Positions 31,309 to 38,480 of a DNA stretch of 38,480 nucleotides are shown here, piece by piece (the first letter of the stretch is position 1; each line of letters begins with the position of its first letter). The position numbers and the translations under genes were made by a program. Source of the stretch: Myxococcales bacterium. Its GTDB lineage: Bacteria > Myxococcota_A > Polyangia > Fen-1088. The notes beneath the pieces were generated by a model. It had not been told where the DNA came from. It saw only the letters and a list, made by a program, of their open reading frames with translations, and ran no database searches. The stretch spans positions 1 to 38,480 of the forward strand of contig PLNW01000006.1 in assembly GCA_003142855.1 (NCBI GenBank), written 5' to 3'.

Positions 31309-31934
31309 CGCGGTACCGCGACTGGTAGTTTGCTGTACCAGGCGGCCACCCCGGTCAGTACCATCTGAACTGCAATAGTCGCCACGATCATGCCCGTGAT
31401 TCGAATGAGCGCTCCCATGACGTTGTGGCGCTGGAGTAGGGTTCCGATGGGACGCGCGGAGAGCATGATGAGTAGGTTGCAACCGACCGCCACTACCATG
31501 GCCAAAGCGACCACCTCCACCGACAACTGGTAGTGCGCCGGGAAGGTCATGGCTGCTGTGATGGTGGCCGGGCCTGCGATCATGGGCGAGGCGAGGGGCA
31601 CGATGGCCATCTCAGCCAGCGACTTGCGATCGCTCTCCTCGTAAAACGTGCCGTGCGACAGCGCCTTGAAGCCCGTCACGAACAGGACCAAACCGCCGAC
31701 GAGCTGGAAGGAATAGATTTCGACGTGGAAGACCGCAGTCAAGAGTGGACTGCCCACGATGGCAAAGACCAACAGAATGGCCAACGCCACCACCGACGAG
31801 CGCAAGACGAGAGAACGAAGCTCCTGCGGTGGCAGGTCTTTGGCCATGACCGACAGGATGAATACCTTGCTCATCGGGTTGATGAGAGCAATCAGGTAGA
31901 GGGTGCATCCGAGAAATGCCTTGAGCTGCTCCAT
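31299..31934 (-). CDS. MarC-family integral membrane protein
   Basis: A 211-residue protein with six hydrophobic segments. Family signatures are TLYLIALINPMSKVFILSV, YSFQLVGGLVLFVTGFKAL, VPLASPMIAGPATITAAM and ALIRITGMIVATIAVQMVLT. MarC proteins are inner-membrane proteins of unclear role, once linked wrongly to multiple antibiotic resistance; some archaeal relatives are annotated as neutral amino acid transporters. I chose the ATG at 31934; one at 31946 is in frame and neither has a clear ribosome-binding site. The gene diverges from the glycerate kinase-like gene. Confidence 0.9.
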   Translation of the reverse strand: MEQLKAFLGCTLYLIALINPMSKVFILSVMAKDLPPQELRSLVLRSSVVALAILLVFAIVGSPLLTAVFHVEIYSFQLVGGLVLFVTGFKALSHGTFYEESDRKSLAEMAIVPLASPMIAGPATITAAMTFPAHYQLSVEVVALAMVVAVGCNLLIMLSARPIGTLLQRHNVMGALIRITGMIVATIAVQMVLTGVAAWYSKLPVAVPRSG

Positions 31935-32019
31935 GGCCAAAGCCATTGTCTCACACGCGGCGCACACGCGCTCGCAGACCCTTGTGCCATCGCCATCCCG
32001 ACTCCATGATCCGTGCAGC

Positions 32020-32865
32020 ATGCGTCTGATCGCGCCCACGGCTTTCAAGGGAACCATGAGCCCCTTGCAGGCTGCTCAGCATTTCGCCGGTCCCGGCGAT
32101 CGCCTGCTCCCACTGAGCGATGGAGGCGACGGCTTCATCGAGTGTCTCCAGCACGGGTTGGGCGGCGAGATCAATCATGCGCCGGCGGCGGATCCGTTTG
32201 GCCGCATCCGTCTGGTGCCAGCGCTGTTACTCGCCGACGGCACAGCGGTTCTGGAGTGCGCCAAGGTCATCGGCCTGGCAGGGCTGGACAGGTTGGACCC
32301 GCTCAATGCTTCCAGTCGCGGGCTTGGCGATCTGTTGGCGCACTATCGGCATGCGTCCCGCATCTGGCTCGGGCTGGGGGGCAGCGCCACAGTGGACGGC
32401 GGACGCGACTGGCCCGTGCTGACCTTGCCTCCCACGACGGTCTTCTGCGACGTCACCACCGACCTGTTCGATGCCGCCCGTATCTACGGCCCCCAGAAAG
32501 GAGCGCGACCCGAGGACATTCCAGTGCTCACCCAGCGGCTGTCCCTGCTCGGCCTTCCACGCGGACCCAGAACTGGCGCGGCCGGCGGGCTGGGGGCGAA
32601 GCTGGCATCGTTGGGCGCCGAGCTGGTGGACGGTGCCGAGCGAGTCCTTGACGTGCTGGGCTTCGAGGCTGCCTGTCGTGGCTGCGAGGCCGTGGTCACG
32701 GGCGAGGGCTGCCTGGATGTCTCATCCCTGGAGGGCAAGTTGCCCGTGGTGGTGGCGCATAGGGCGCACGCACTGGGCTTGCCGGTTCTCGGCCACTTTG
32801 GCTGCAAGGGCGAGGGCTGGGAACAGGCGGGCAGGCTGTTCGATCAGGTCAGTTTCGAGGCGTGA
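32020..32865 (+). CDS. Compact glycerate kinase, GlxK/GarK type
   Basis: The ATG at 32020 starts MRLIAPTAFKGTMSPLQAA, the family N-terminus. LLPLSDGGDGFIECL, WLGLGGSATVDGGRD, FCDVTTDLFD with YGPQKGARPEDIP, RTGAAGGLGAKLASLG and VVTGEGCLDVSSLEGKLPVV follow in the usual order. The enzyme phosphorylates glycerate to 2-phosphoglycerate in the cytoplasm. At 281 residues it is about 90 shorter than usual; the motifs are kept but the spacers are reduced. Activity is plausible though not certain. Confidence 0.85.
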   Translation: MRLIAPTAFKGTMSPLQAAQHFAGPGDRLLPLSDGGDGFIECLQHGLGGEINHAPAADPFGRIRLVPALLLADGTAVLECAKVIGLAGLDRLDPLNASSRGLGDLLAHYRHASRIWLGLGGSATVDGGRDWPVLTLPPTTVFCDVTTDLFDAARIYGPQKGARPEDIPVLTQRLSLLGLPRGPRTGAAGGLGAKLASLGAELVDGAERVLDVLGFEAACRGCEAVVTGEGCLDVSSLEGKLPVVVAHRAHALGLPVLGHFGCKGEGWEQAGRLFDQVSFEA

Positions 32866-32993
32866 CACGTCCAACACGGAACCAAAACCTCATTCACCAC
32901 CCAACGCCTGCTCGATGTCGTTCAGGTGTTCATTGCGATGCAAGGCTCGGTGAAGAATGCGCGCACGACCAGCGGATTCGATCGCAGCCTTGC

Positions 32994-33980
32994 CTATGGG
33001 AGCTTCGGTGGTGCCACTTTGGGCTCGGGACCAGTCAGAGCTTTGAGAAACGCCACCAGGTCCCGCCGTTCCCGGGTGGTCAGGTTGAGCGGCCTGACAA
33101 GCGCGTCGAGGTTCGGGTTGGGAGTGCCGCCACGGTCGAGGTACTCGACGACGTCCGCCAAGGTCTTCATCTTGCCGTCGTGCATGTAGGGGTACGACCG
33201 CGCGACGTTGCGCAGTCCCGGAGTCTTGAACTTGCCTCGGTCGACCTGGCTCTTGCTTACCGTCTCGCGCCCCACGTCGGGATGCGCAGCCCCAGCGCCA
33301 ACGCCAAGGTTGTGGAAGTTCTGGTCGGAGAAGAGCGGGCCATTGTGACAGGCGGCGCACCCGCCCTTGCCGCTGAAGAGTTCCGCCCCACGGATAGCTT
33401 CCATACTCATGGCGTTCTTGTCGCCCGCGAGGTAGCGGTCAAACGGCGCCGGTTCGGAAACGATGGTGCGTTCAAAGGCGGCGATGGCATTGGCGATTCC
33501 ATCGGCGCTGACTCCGGTCCCGAACGCTGACTGGAACTGCCTCCGGTAGCCGGGAATAGCGGCGAGCTTGCGCACGACGTGGGGCAGGGTCTCTCCCATC
33601 TCCACCGGATTTTGGATCGGCCCGAGCGCCTGCTCTTCGAGCGAGCGGGCGCGCCCGTCCCAGAACTGGAATGTCATGTAGCCCGAGTTCACAACAGTTC
33701 CCGAATTGCGATCGCCAACGCGGCCGTTGATCCCTGTGTCGGTGGCGTCGTGTCCGGCCCAGGCTTGCCTGGGATCGTGGCAGCTCGCGCAGCTGATTTT
33801 CCCGTCCGCCGACAGCCGGCCGTCGAAGAAGAGATGGCGGCCCAGCGCGATCTTCTCCGCGCTCTGCGGGTTGTCCTGCGGGACCGGCATGGGTGGCAGC
33901 GGCCCTCCCACAGAAGGGCTGGGCGGCGTGTGGGCTGCAAGCGTGACCATCGCGCCGAGACTGATAGCCGCGCGGTTCAT
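32994..33980 (-). CDS. Di-haem cytochrome c peroxidase, CcpA/MauG family
   Basis: A 328-residue exported protein. Two haem c sites are visible, CASCHDPRQAW and CAACHNGPLF. Around them are FDGRLSADGKISCASC, the conserved RNSGTVVNSGY segment, FWDGRARSLEEQALGPIQNP and FKTPGLRNVARSYPYMHDG. The family reduces hydrogen peroxide with electrons from small cytochromes in the periplasm, or modifies proteins (MauG). The signal sequence is short (MNRAAISLGAMVTLAAH). GGAG lies about 12 bases before the ATG. Confidence 0.92.
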   Translation of the reverse strand: MNRAAISLGAMVTLAAHTPPSPSVGGPLPPMPVPQDNPQSAEKIALGRHLFFDGRLSADGKISCASCHDPRQAWAGHDATDTGINGRVGDRNSGTVVNSGYMTFQFWDGRARSLEEQALGPIQNPVEMGETLPHVVRKLAAIPGYRRQFQSAFGTGVSADGIANAIAAFERTIVSEPAPFDRYLAGDKNAMSMEAIRGAELFSGKGGCAACHNGPLFSDQNFHNLGVGAGAAHPDVGRETVSKSQVDRGKFKTPGLRNVARSYPYMHDGKMKTLADVVEYLDRGGTPNPNLDALVRPLNLTTRERRDLVAFLKALTGPEPKVAPPKLP

Positions 33981-34001
33981 GAGCCAGTTTCTTCTCCTTC
34001 G

Positions 34002-34330
34002 TCAAGTGGGTTGGTGGGAGATCTGGAGCGTGAAGAACTTCACGGTGGCGCCAATGGTGGCGTCGCTGCCGACGGTCTGATCATAGTCGCCGGCTTTGAA
34101 GTACTGTCCATATCCCACGAAACTGGACGGCATGGTGAAGGTGGACGTCGCACCGTCTACATCGAGTGTGATCGTACCGTCTCCCGTGAGCTGGATGGTG
34201 TAGCTGAGGCATCAAGACCGACATTGTTCCGAGCTGATGATCCTTGGCCACAACCGCTCAAGGACATCAGGCACACCAGAATAGCTCCAGCCAGCAATGC
34301 GGCCATGGTCTTCGATGATTCCCCAGTCAT
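34002..34330 (-). pseudogene. Collapsed PL7 polysaccharide (alginate) lyase lipoprotein
   Basis: The 5' end (ATG 34330 or 34306) encodes a lipoprotein signal, ILVCLMSLSGCGQGSS. Around 34220 the frame shifts and the DNA reads SYTIQLTGDGTITLDVDGAT, then SFVGYGQYFKAGDYDQTVGS and TIGATVKFFTLQISHQPT before TGA. YFKAGxYxQ is the conserved C-terminal catalytic strand of PL7 lyases. Most of the catalytic domain between signal and tail is missing. It lies directly downstream of the GH12 lipoprotein, so the pair may once have been a polysaccharide-degrading set. Confidence 0.75.
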
Positions 34331-34346
34331 ACGAGTCCCGCAACAC

Positions 34347-36059
34347 CTATTGGACCGTGACATTGAATCGGTTGAGCCAGAGTTGCCCCGAACCTCCTGA
34401 GACTTCCGTGATGAGCTCCACACCTTGCACGGCATTGGTGGACTGGACCAGGCCGCGGCTCACCATGTCTTGCAAGACCAACGCAAGGTCGAACTGAGTA
34501 TCCGTGATCGGCGTCCTGTTTTCGTAGATCACCATTTTCCAGGTATAAGTAGTGGTTCCCGAAGCGTCTGCGTGAGCGTCTTGGTGCCAGACTTCAAACG
34601 CAATTCCTCCGAGCGTCACGTTGCCGTCCAGCGCGCAACAACCCCCGATATTGCCGGCATCGTTGAATCGAACCATGACTTCAGTCGTGACGTCTTGCGG
34701 ATCTGGATCAGTCGGAGCGGCATCCGATTGAGTGAGCCACATCGTGGTGTTGAGGTTGTAACACGCGTCTGCAACGACATCGACGCCGAAGTCAACAACC
34801 AGACTTTGAATCGCGCCAATGCGCTTTGGCAAGTTGGGAGTGGTGGAAGCGCCACCGTCCCAGGCTTTGCGTCCAAATAGCACTTCCGGCGCGGCAAAAG
34901 ACGTCGAGGTGTCGCAAGCTGGCCAATCCCACGACCAACCATATTGCTGCCCCCCACCCAGGTTACGTTCTGTCAGACATTGACGATACGGGTACGTGCC
35001 AGCGTGCTGCTCATTCCAAACATTGTTGATGAACACATTGTTCGTGTTTGGGATTGGATAGCGATACCAGTCCACACAGGACAAGACCGCGCCTGTTCCC
35101 GCATTGGCACCGGCGCATTCGCTTTGGAGGACGCAACCCTCGTAGCAGTTGCCGGAATACGACAGGATGTAAGGTCCCTCGCAAAAGAACGCCCCCATGT
35201 TGCACAAAGCCGGGCCGCTGCAATTGGCGTGACCGCCGTCGGCGCAGCGACTGAAATGCGTGCAGCAGCCGACGGGGTCACAACTGCAATTATTGGAATC
35301 GACAAAGACCGAGTGGCAATCGCTGCGGCTGTCACATTCCGCCTGGGTCGTCACCTGGCCGCAGCTTCCCGAAGAAGCGTCGCTCGTTCCAGCGTCCGGT
35401 AGGGGACAGGCGAAACCAGGACACCCTCCGGTCGAACAGCCACCCGTTCCAGGCGTGCACCCTAAGCACCAGATCTGTCCCGCTGGGCACGGTCCCGCAT
35501 CCGCTCCGGCATCCGGGCCACCGGCCATGACGAAGGTCATGCACTGGCCACTCACGCACTCCACGCCGATGGAGCCCCCCTGGGCCGCATCCTTGCCATC
35601 CTCGGCCTGCTCCGGCGGGTAGAGGTAGATGGGGCAGGCAAAGTTTTCGCAAGACGGCGTGGGGAAGGTGCATGAGGACGACTTGGCCATGCCCACATCC
35701 GAGATAGCGCCGCAACAGGTTGGCTGGACCACCTGCCTGCAATCGCTCGGCAGGGTGCAGGTCTTGGCCGTGGTCGCGATGGTGCCGCTGGAATCCAAGC
35801 AGGAGACGCCGCTGCTGCTCGACGAAGCACCGCCGGCCCCGGCTATTCCACCGTTTCCACCATGGCCCGTGCTGCCGTCACTGACCATACTTCCACCTTG
35901 TGCCGTGGTTCCGCCAGAAGCGGCGGTCCCGCCGGAGCTATGGAGACCGGTCTTGGTGTTCGAGCTACAGCCGCTGCCCAGAATTGCAAGGCAGAGCCAA
36001 GGGGCTGCGATTGTGCGCAGTCTGAAACGATTGAGTCGGTCGGTATTCATAATGCTCAC
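34347..36059 (-). CDS. Lipoprotein with Cys-rich region and C-terminal GH12 glycosidase domain
   Basis: 570 residues from GTG 36059 (ATG 36050 is also possible). The lipobox is LCLAILGSGC. Residues 38-85 are a Gly/Ser linker, and residues 85-330 a Cys-rich region with many CxxC-like pairs (CCGAISDVG, CTPGTGGCSTGGC, CSCDPVGCCTHFSRC). The last 200 or so residues resemble GH12: YGWSWDWP, PEVLFGRKAWDGG, LPKRIGAIQSLVVDFG, VTTEVMVRF with nucleophile candidate Glu460, LGGIAFEVWHQD, and VELITEVSGGSGQLW with acid/base candidate Glu552. GH12 enzymes cut beta-1,4-glucans or xyloglucan. It is a likely outer-membrane surface enzyme. Confidence 0.75.
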   Translation of the reverse strand: MSIMNTDRLNRFRLRTIAAPWLCLAILGSGCSSNTKTGLHSSGGTAASGGTTAQGGSMVSDGSTGHGGNGGIAGAGGASSSSSGVSCLDSSGTIATTAKTCTLPSDCRQVVQPTCCGAISDVGMAKSSSCTFPTPSCENFACPIYLYPPEQAEDGKDAAQGGSIGVECVSGQCMTFVMAGGPDAGADAGPCPAGQIWCLGCTPGTGGCSTGGCPGFACPLPDAGTSDASSGSCGQVTTQAECDSRSDCHSVFVDSNNCSCDPVGCCTHFSRCADGGHANCSGPALCNMGAFFCEGPYILSYSGNCYEGCVLQSECAGANAGTGAVLSCVDWYRYPIPNTNNVFINNVWNEQHAGTYPYRQCLTERNLGGGQQYGWSWDWPACDTSTSFAAPEVLFGRKAWDGGASTTPNLPKRIGAIQSLVVDFGVDVVADACYNLNTTMWLTQSDAAPTDPDPQDVTTEVMVRFNDAGNIGGCCALDGNVTLGGIAFEVWHQDAHADASGTTTYTWKMVIYENRTPITDTQFDLALVLQDMVSRGLVQSTNAVQGVELITEVSGGSGQLWLNRFNVTVQ

Positions 36060-36121
36060 TTGTCCTCAGGCTAGTGGAAGATCGTTTGCGGGACACGGAT
36101 CAATCCTGTGGGAATCCCGAC

Positions 36122-37612
36122 TCACGGTGGCAACAGCACTGCGCATGACCAGTAGCCAGTCTGTTCGTTGAAGGCACAATATTCAGGCTGCCTGCAGTCG
36201 CTGTCGTCGACGCAGGTGTCGCGTGAAGTGTGGCAGTGATAGGCAGCGCCGAGCCCCGGGCTTGGCGAGCAGTAATTGCCTGCTCCGCAATCCGAATCGA
36301 CGCGACAATCGCTACCGTTCAAACAGGAGTTCGGCGCTGAGCTAGCAGCCGAGTCACGGCAGTCGCAAGGAGTATTCGCCGGGCAGTCCGCATCGCTGAA
36401 GCACTGGTCGTATGAACACTGCGCACCCGGCGGGAGGGGCTGGGGCGCCAGACAGCGACCACTGACACCTGAGGTGCAGTCGGCATCATACATGCAGTTG
36501 GCGCCGGGACATGGACAGTTGTGTGGGTTGGTGAAACTGATGCAGCCGCAGATGAACGGACCGGGACCGGGGGCGCGTCCTGTCGGACAGGCAGCACCTG
36601 CGGCACGATGGAGCAGCGGCGTGCGCGTGCCCGCATCCGGAGCTTTCTTCGCCACGCCGGCGTCAGGGGGCGGGGCACAGCTGGGACAACCGCAAGGCTC
36701 GGGATTCGGCAGGTATCCGTAGGTGCAGGCTATCATCGGGCACATCACGTTGCAGATCACCGGCGCGTCTGGTTTCCCAGCGTCGCTGGTTCCACCGTCC
36801 ACCGGCATGCATCCGGTGCAGCCGCAGGGCGGAGAGACCAGCTGCGACCCAGCGGGACAGGTCTTGGGGGGTAGGGCGCAGGGGGGCGGTGGCCCAAGAC
36901 AAATCGGGCCGTCCGGACTGCCAGCGTCTTTCACAATTCCGGCGTCAGGCTTCGGCACGCAGATGGGACAGCCGCACGGGTCGTTTGGGTTCGGCTGGAC
37001 CTCGCCAGCACAGGCCGGCATAGGAATAGAGCACGAGGCCGGAAGGCAGGAACCCGTTCCGCCGGTGCCGCCGCCGTTGGTTCCCCCAGACCCAACTCCA
37101 CCGACACCACCGGAGCCACTGGAGGCTCCGCTGCTGCCCGCGCCTCCGCTGGTCCCGCCAGTTCCTGATGCACCCCCGTTTGCGGATGGCATGCAGCATG
37201 TCGAGGGACCTCCCATGTTGCTGCATTCATACTGACTCGTGTTGTCGACTGTTCCGCCTGGGCAGGCGCCCGGCTGCGCCTCAATGCACGTCCCGCCTGC
37301 GGTTTCGCAAGGCGAGTGGCTGAGCGGTAGACAGCAAGACGTCGTGCTCGATGCGCAGGAATACCCCCCGGTGTTGGGGCTCCAGCCGCCCAAACAGGCT
37401 CCTGGTGCTCCTTGCTCACAGGTGCCACCTGCTTTCTCGCAGTCGTTCTGGCCGGTTGTTTGGCCCCCACCCGCGCTGCCTCCTGAACCGACTATTCCTT
37501 GGCCTCCGCTCGTGCTGCCACCACCGAGATTCAGACCGGAATGGTTGCTACACGCCAGTTCCACCAAGCCAGCCAGAAGAAGTGCTGCGCCGCACATAGA
37601 CATCTTGAACAT
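36122..37612 (-). CDS. Cys-rich lipoprotein with Gly/Ser linkers
   Basis: The ATG at 37612 follows GTGGAGG. 496 residues: lipobox AGLVELACSN, then GSTSGGQGIVGSGGSAGGGQ, Cys modules around CEKAGGTCEQG and CETAGGTCIEA, and a long Gly/Ser segment. Repeated Pro/Cys modules follow (PCGCPICVPKPDAG, PCGCTGCMPVDGG, PCGCPSCAPPPDAG), then spaced Cys pairs of the DxDC type (CMYDADC, CFSDADC, CRVDSDC, CVDDSDC). Such proteins are typical of myxobacterial surfaces, probably disulphide-rich structural or adhesive proteins. No enzymatic domain seen. Confidence 0.8.
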   Translation of the reverse strand: MFKMSMCGAALLLAGLVELACSNHSGLNLGGGSTSGGQGIVGSGGSAGGGQTTGQNDCEKAGGTCEQGAPGACLGGWSPNTGGYSCASSTTSCCLPLSHSPCETAGGTCIEAQPGACPGGTVDNTSQYECSNMGGPSTCCMPSANGGASGTGGTSGGAGSSGASSGSGGVGGVGSGGTNGGGTGGTGSCLPASCSIPMPACAGEVQPNPNDPCGCPICVPKPDAGIVKDAGSPDGPICLGPPPPCALPPKTCPAGSQLVSPPCGCTGCMPVDGGTSDAGKPDAPVICNVMCPMIACTYGYLPNPEPCGCPSCAPPPDAGVAKKAPDAGTRTPLLHRAAGAACPTGRAPGPGPFICGCISFTNPHNCPCPGANCMYDADCTSGVSGRCLAPQPLPPGAQCSYDQCFSDADCPANTPCDCRDSAASSAPNSCLNGSDCRVDSDCGAGNYCSPSPGLGAAYHCHTSRDTCVDDSDCRQPEYCAFNEQTGYWSCAVLLPP

Positions 37613-37860
37613 GGAATCCTCCACGCGATCTAGGACAGCAATATGCGTGCCCAGTCTCGCGCCGCAACGGTAGAACCGATTCCCTCGCAACTACGGGGAG
37701 ACGGACACAAGTGGCGGGTGAAAACACGGCCATGGATTCCGTCAACTATCAGAATTCTGAGGGTCCTCGTCCATGATCTGGCCTATTCCCCGGTCAGGGG
37801 ACAGACTCTCCCTTGGCCTCGAACTTGCTGGTAACCTGCTCACTTGATCTGGAGGCAGCC

Positions 37861-38480
37861 ATGACTCGATGGATTCGACCCGGGACCGGTTGTTGTATTC
37901 TCTCCGCTCTTTGCTTCGCCGCACTTGGTGGATGTGGCAGTGGGACGTCTGTGCCGAAGGTCAACACCGCCAAGTCGTCTGCCCAGCGCATCGCCGATCC
38001 TCAGGTGCCGGCAGCCGACAGCACCACCTTGGCTTCCGACAACGCCGCGTTTGCGTTTACAGTCTACCAACAGCTAATCACCAGGAACAGCAATCTGGTC
38101 TTTTCGCCGGCCAGCATTTCTATCGCCCTGGCCATGACCTACGCTGGGGCCGCAACCACGACTGCGACCGAGATGGCCAGCGCGCTTCACTTCACCTTGC
38201 CACCTGCGCAGTTGCACCCGGCGTTCAACGCCCTGGACCAGACTCTGACCTCACGTGGGCAGGGCTTCCTCGGCGGTGACGGCGGACCGATGCAGGTAAA
38301 CATCACCAACGCCCTGTGGGCCGAGAAGACCTATACCTTTGAGGCCGACTTCCTCGACACACTGGCCGAGAACTATGGCGCAGGCGTGAACCTGCTCGAC
38401 TTCCTCAATACTCCAGATCCATCGCGTCTGACCATCAACGCATGGGTGGCCGACCAGACTAACACTACTGATTCAAAAAG
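37861..38480 (+). CDS. Serpin-family lipoprotein, 3' end beyond the window
   Basis: An ATG at 37861 after GGAGG opens a frame of 206 codons that runs off the right edge. The lipobox is CFAALGGCGSG. After a short linker the serpin fold begins: NAAFAFTVYQQLI, NLVFSPASISIALAMTYAGA, ATTTATEMASALHF, MQVNITNALWAEKTY and RLTINAWVADQTN. These are conserved serpin helix and strand motifs. Serpins trap serine or cysteine proteases irreversibly. The reactive-centre loop lies outside the window, so inhibitory activity and target cannot be judged. Confidence 0.92.
   Translation, partial: MTRWIRPGTGCCILSALCFAALGGCGSGTSVPKVNTAKSSAQRIADPQVPAADSTTLASDNAAFAFTVYQQLITRNSNLVFSPASISIALAMTYAGAATTTATEMASALHFTLPPAQLHPAFNALDQTLTSRGQGFLGGDGGPMQVNITNALWAEKTYTFEADFLDTLAENYGAGVNLLDFLNTPDPSRLTINAWVADQTNTTDSK

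Noticed and set aside
32890..32993. Minus-strand frame ending HLNDIEQALGGE after the peroxidase
   Set aside because: It looks somewhat coding, but has no start codon or ribosome-binding site and overlaps the peroxidase end in another frame.
1..38480. tRNA, rRNA or riboswitch
   Set aside because: None was recognised by eye; a covariance-model scan would be needed to exclude small RNAs.

Overview
This 38.5 kb window is high-GC bacterial DNA, dense in genes on both strands, and probably chromosomal. Three large secreted proteins carry lipoprotein signals followed by Gly/Ser-rich linkers or Cys-rich modules. Together with a lipoprotein serpin, a GH12 glycosidase and many decayed gene pieces, this suggests a Myxococcota (Polyangia-like) or similar large-genome deltaproteobacterial organism. 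That placement is inferred from protein style; no rRNA or tRNA gene was seen.

Layout. Positions 1-3.9 kb hold an uncharacterised gene running off the left edge with a coupled small upstream gene, an AT-richer secreted protein, and two more exported proteins. Positions 3.9-4.5 kb are a scar: the start of an IS3 orfA and a frameshifted AbiEii-like tail. Positions 4.9-6.7 kb carry a YahK/CAD-type zinc alcohol dehydrogenase divergent from a secreted Cu/Zn superoxide dismutase. Positions 6.9-15.2 kb are one long plus-strand run centred on an arsenosugar cluster: a membrane protein, a DUF1499 protein, a CMD/AhpD-like protein, the radical SAM protein ArsS, a TVP38 protein, a MerA-like oxidoreductase, two glycosyltransferases of the TIGR04282 and TIGR04283 type, an Nterm_to_SelD-type FAD oxidoreductase, a Rieske protein and two small proteins. 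Many of these genes overlap by ATGA. ArsM is not in the window. Positions 15.2-18.9 kb hold a truncated CheB, an MFS transporter with a 48-residue companion, an alpha/beta hydrolase and a membrane protein.

Positions 18.9-28.3 kb are a partly decayed defence island: type I restriction hsdR and hsdS without hsdM, a rhuM remnant with an internal deletion, a HipA-like kinase plus DUF3037 pair, a chimera of a nucleotidyltransferase with a core-deleted YhcG/DUF1016 nuclease, and an operon of Xre-ImmA/IrrE peptidase, PIN protein and an unknown protein. Positions 28.7-38.5 kb hold a YncE-like beta-propeller, an outer-membrane-type protein, a Cys-rich small protein, a MarC-family protein, a compact glycerate kinase, a di-haem cytochrome c peroxidase, a broken PL7 polysaccharide lyase, a GH12 lipoprotein, a Cys-rich lipoprotein and a serpin cut by the right edge.

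A recurring theme is gene debris. Two orphan C-terminal tails of an alpha/beta hydrolase lie 9 kb apart, one of them forming the end of the MFS gene. A frameshifted partial copy of the FAD oxidoreductase lies right behind its parent. Several genes have lost their centre while keeping both ends.
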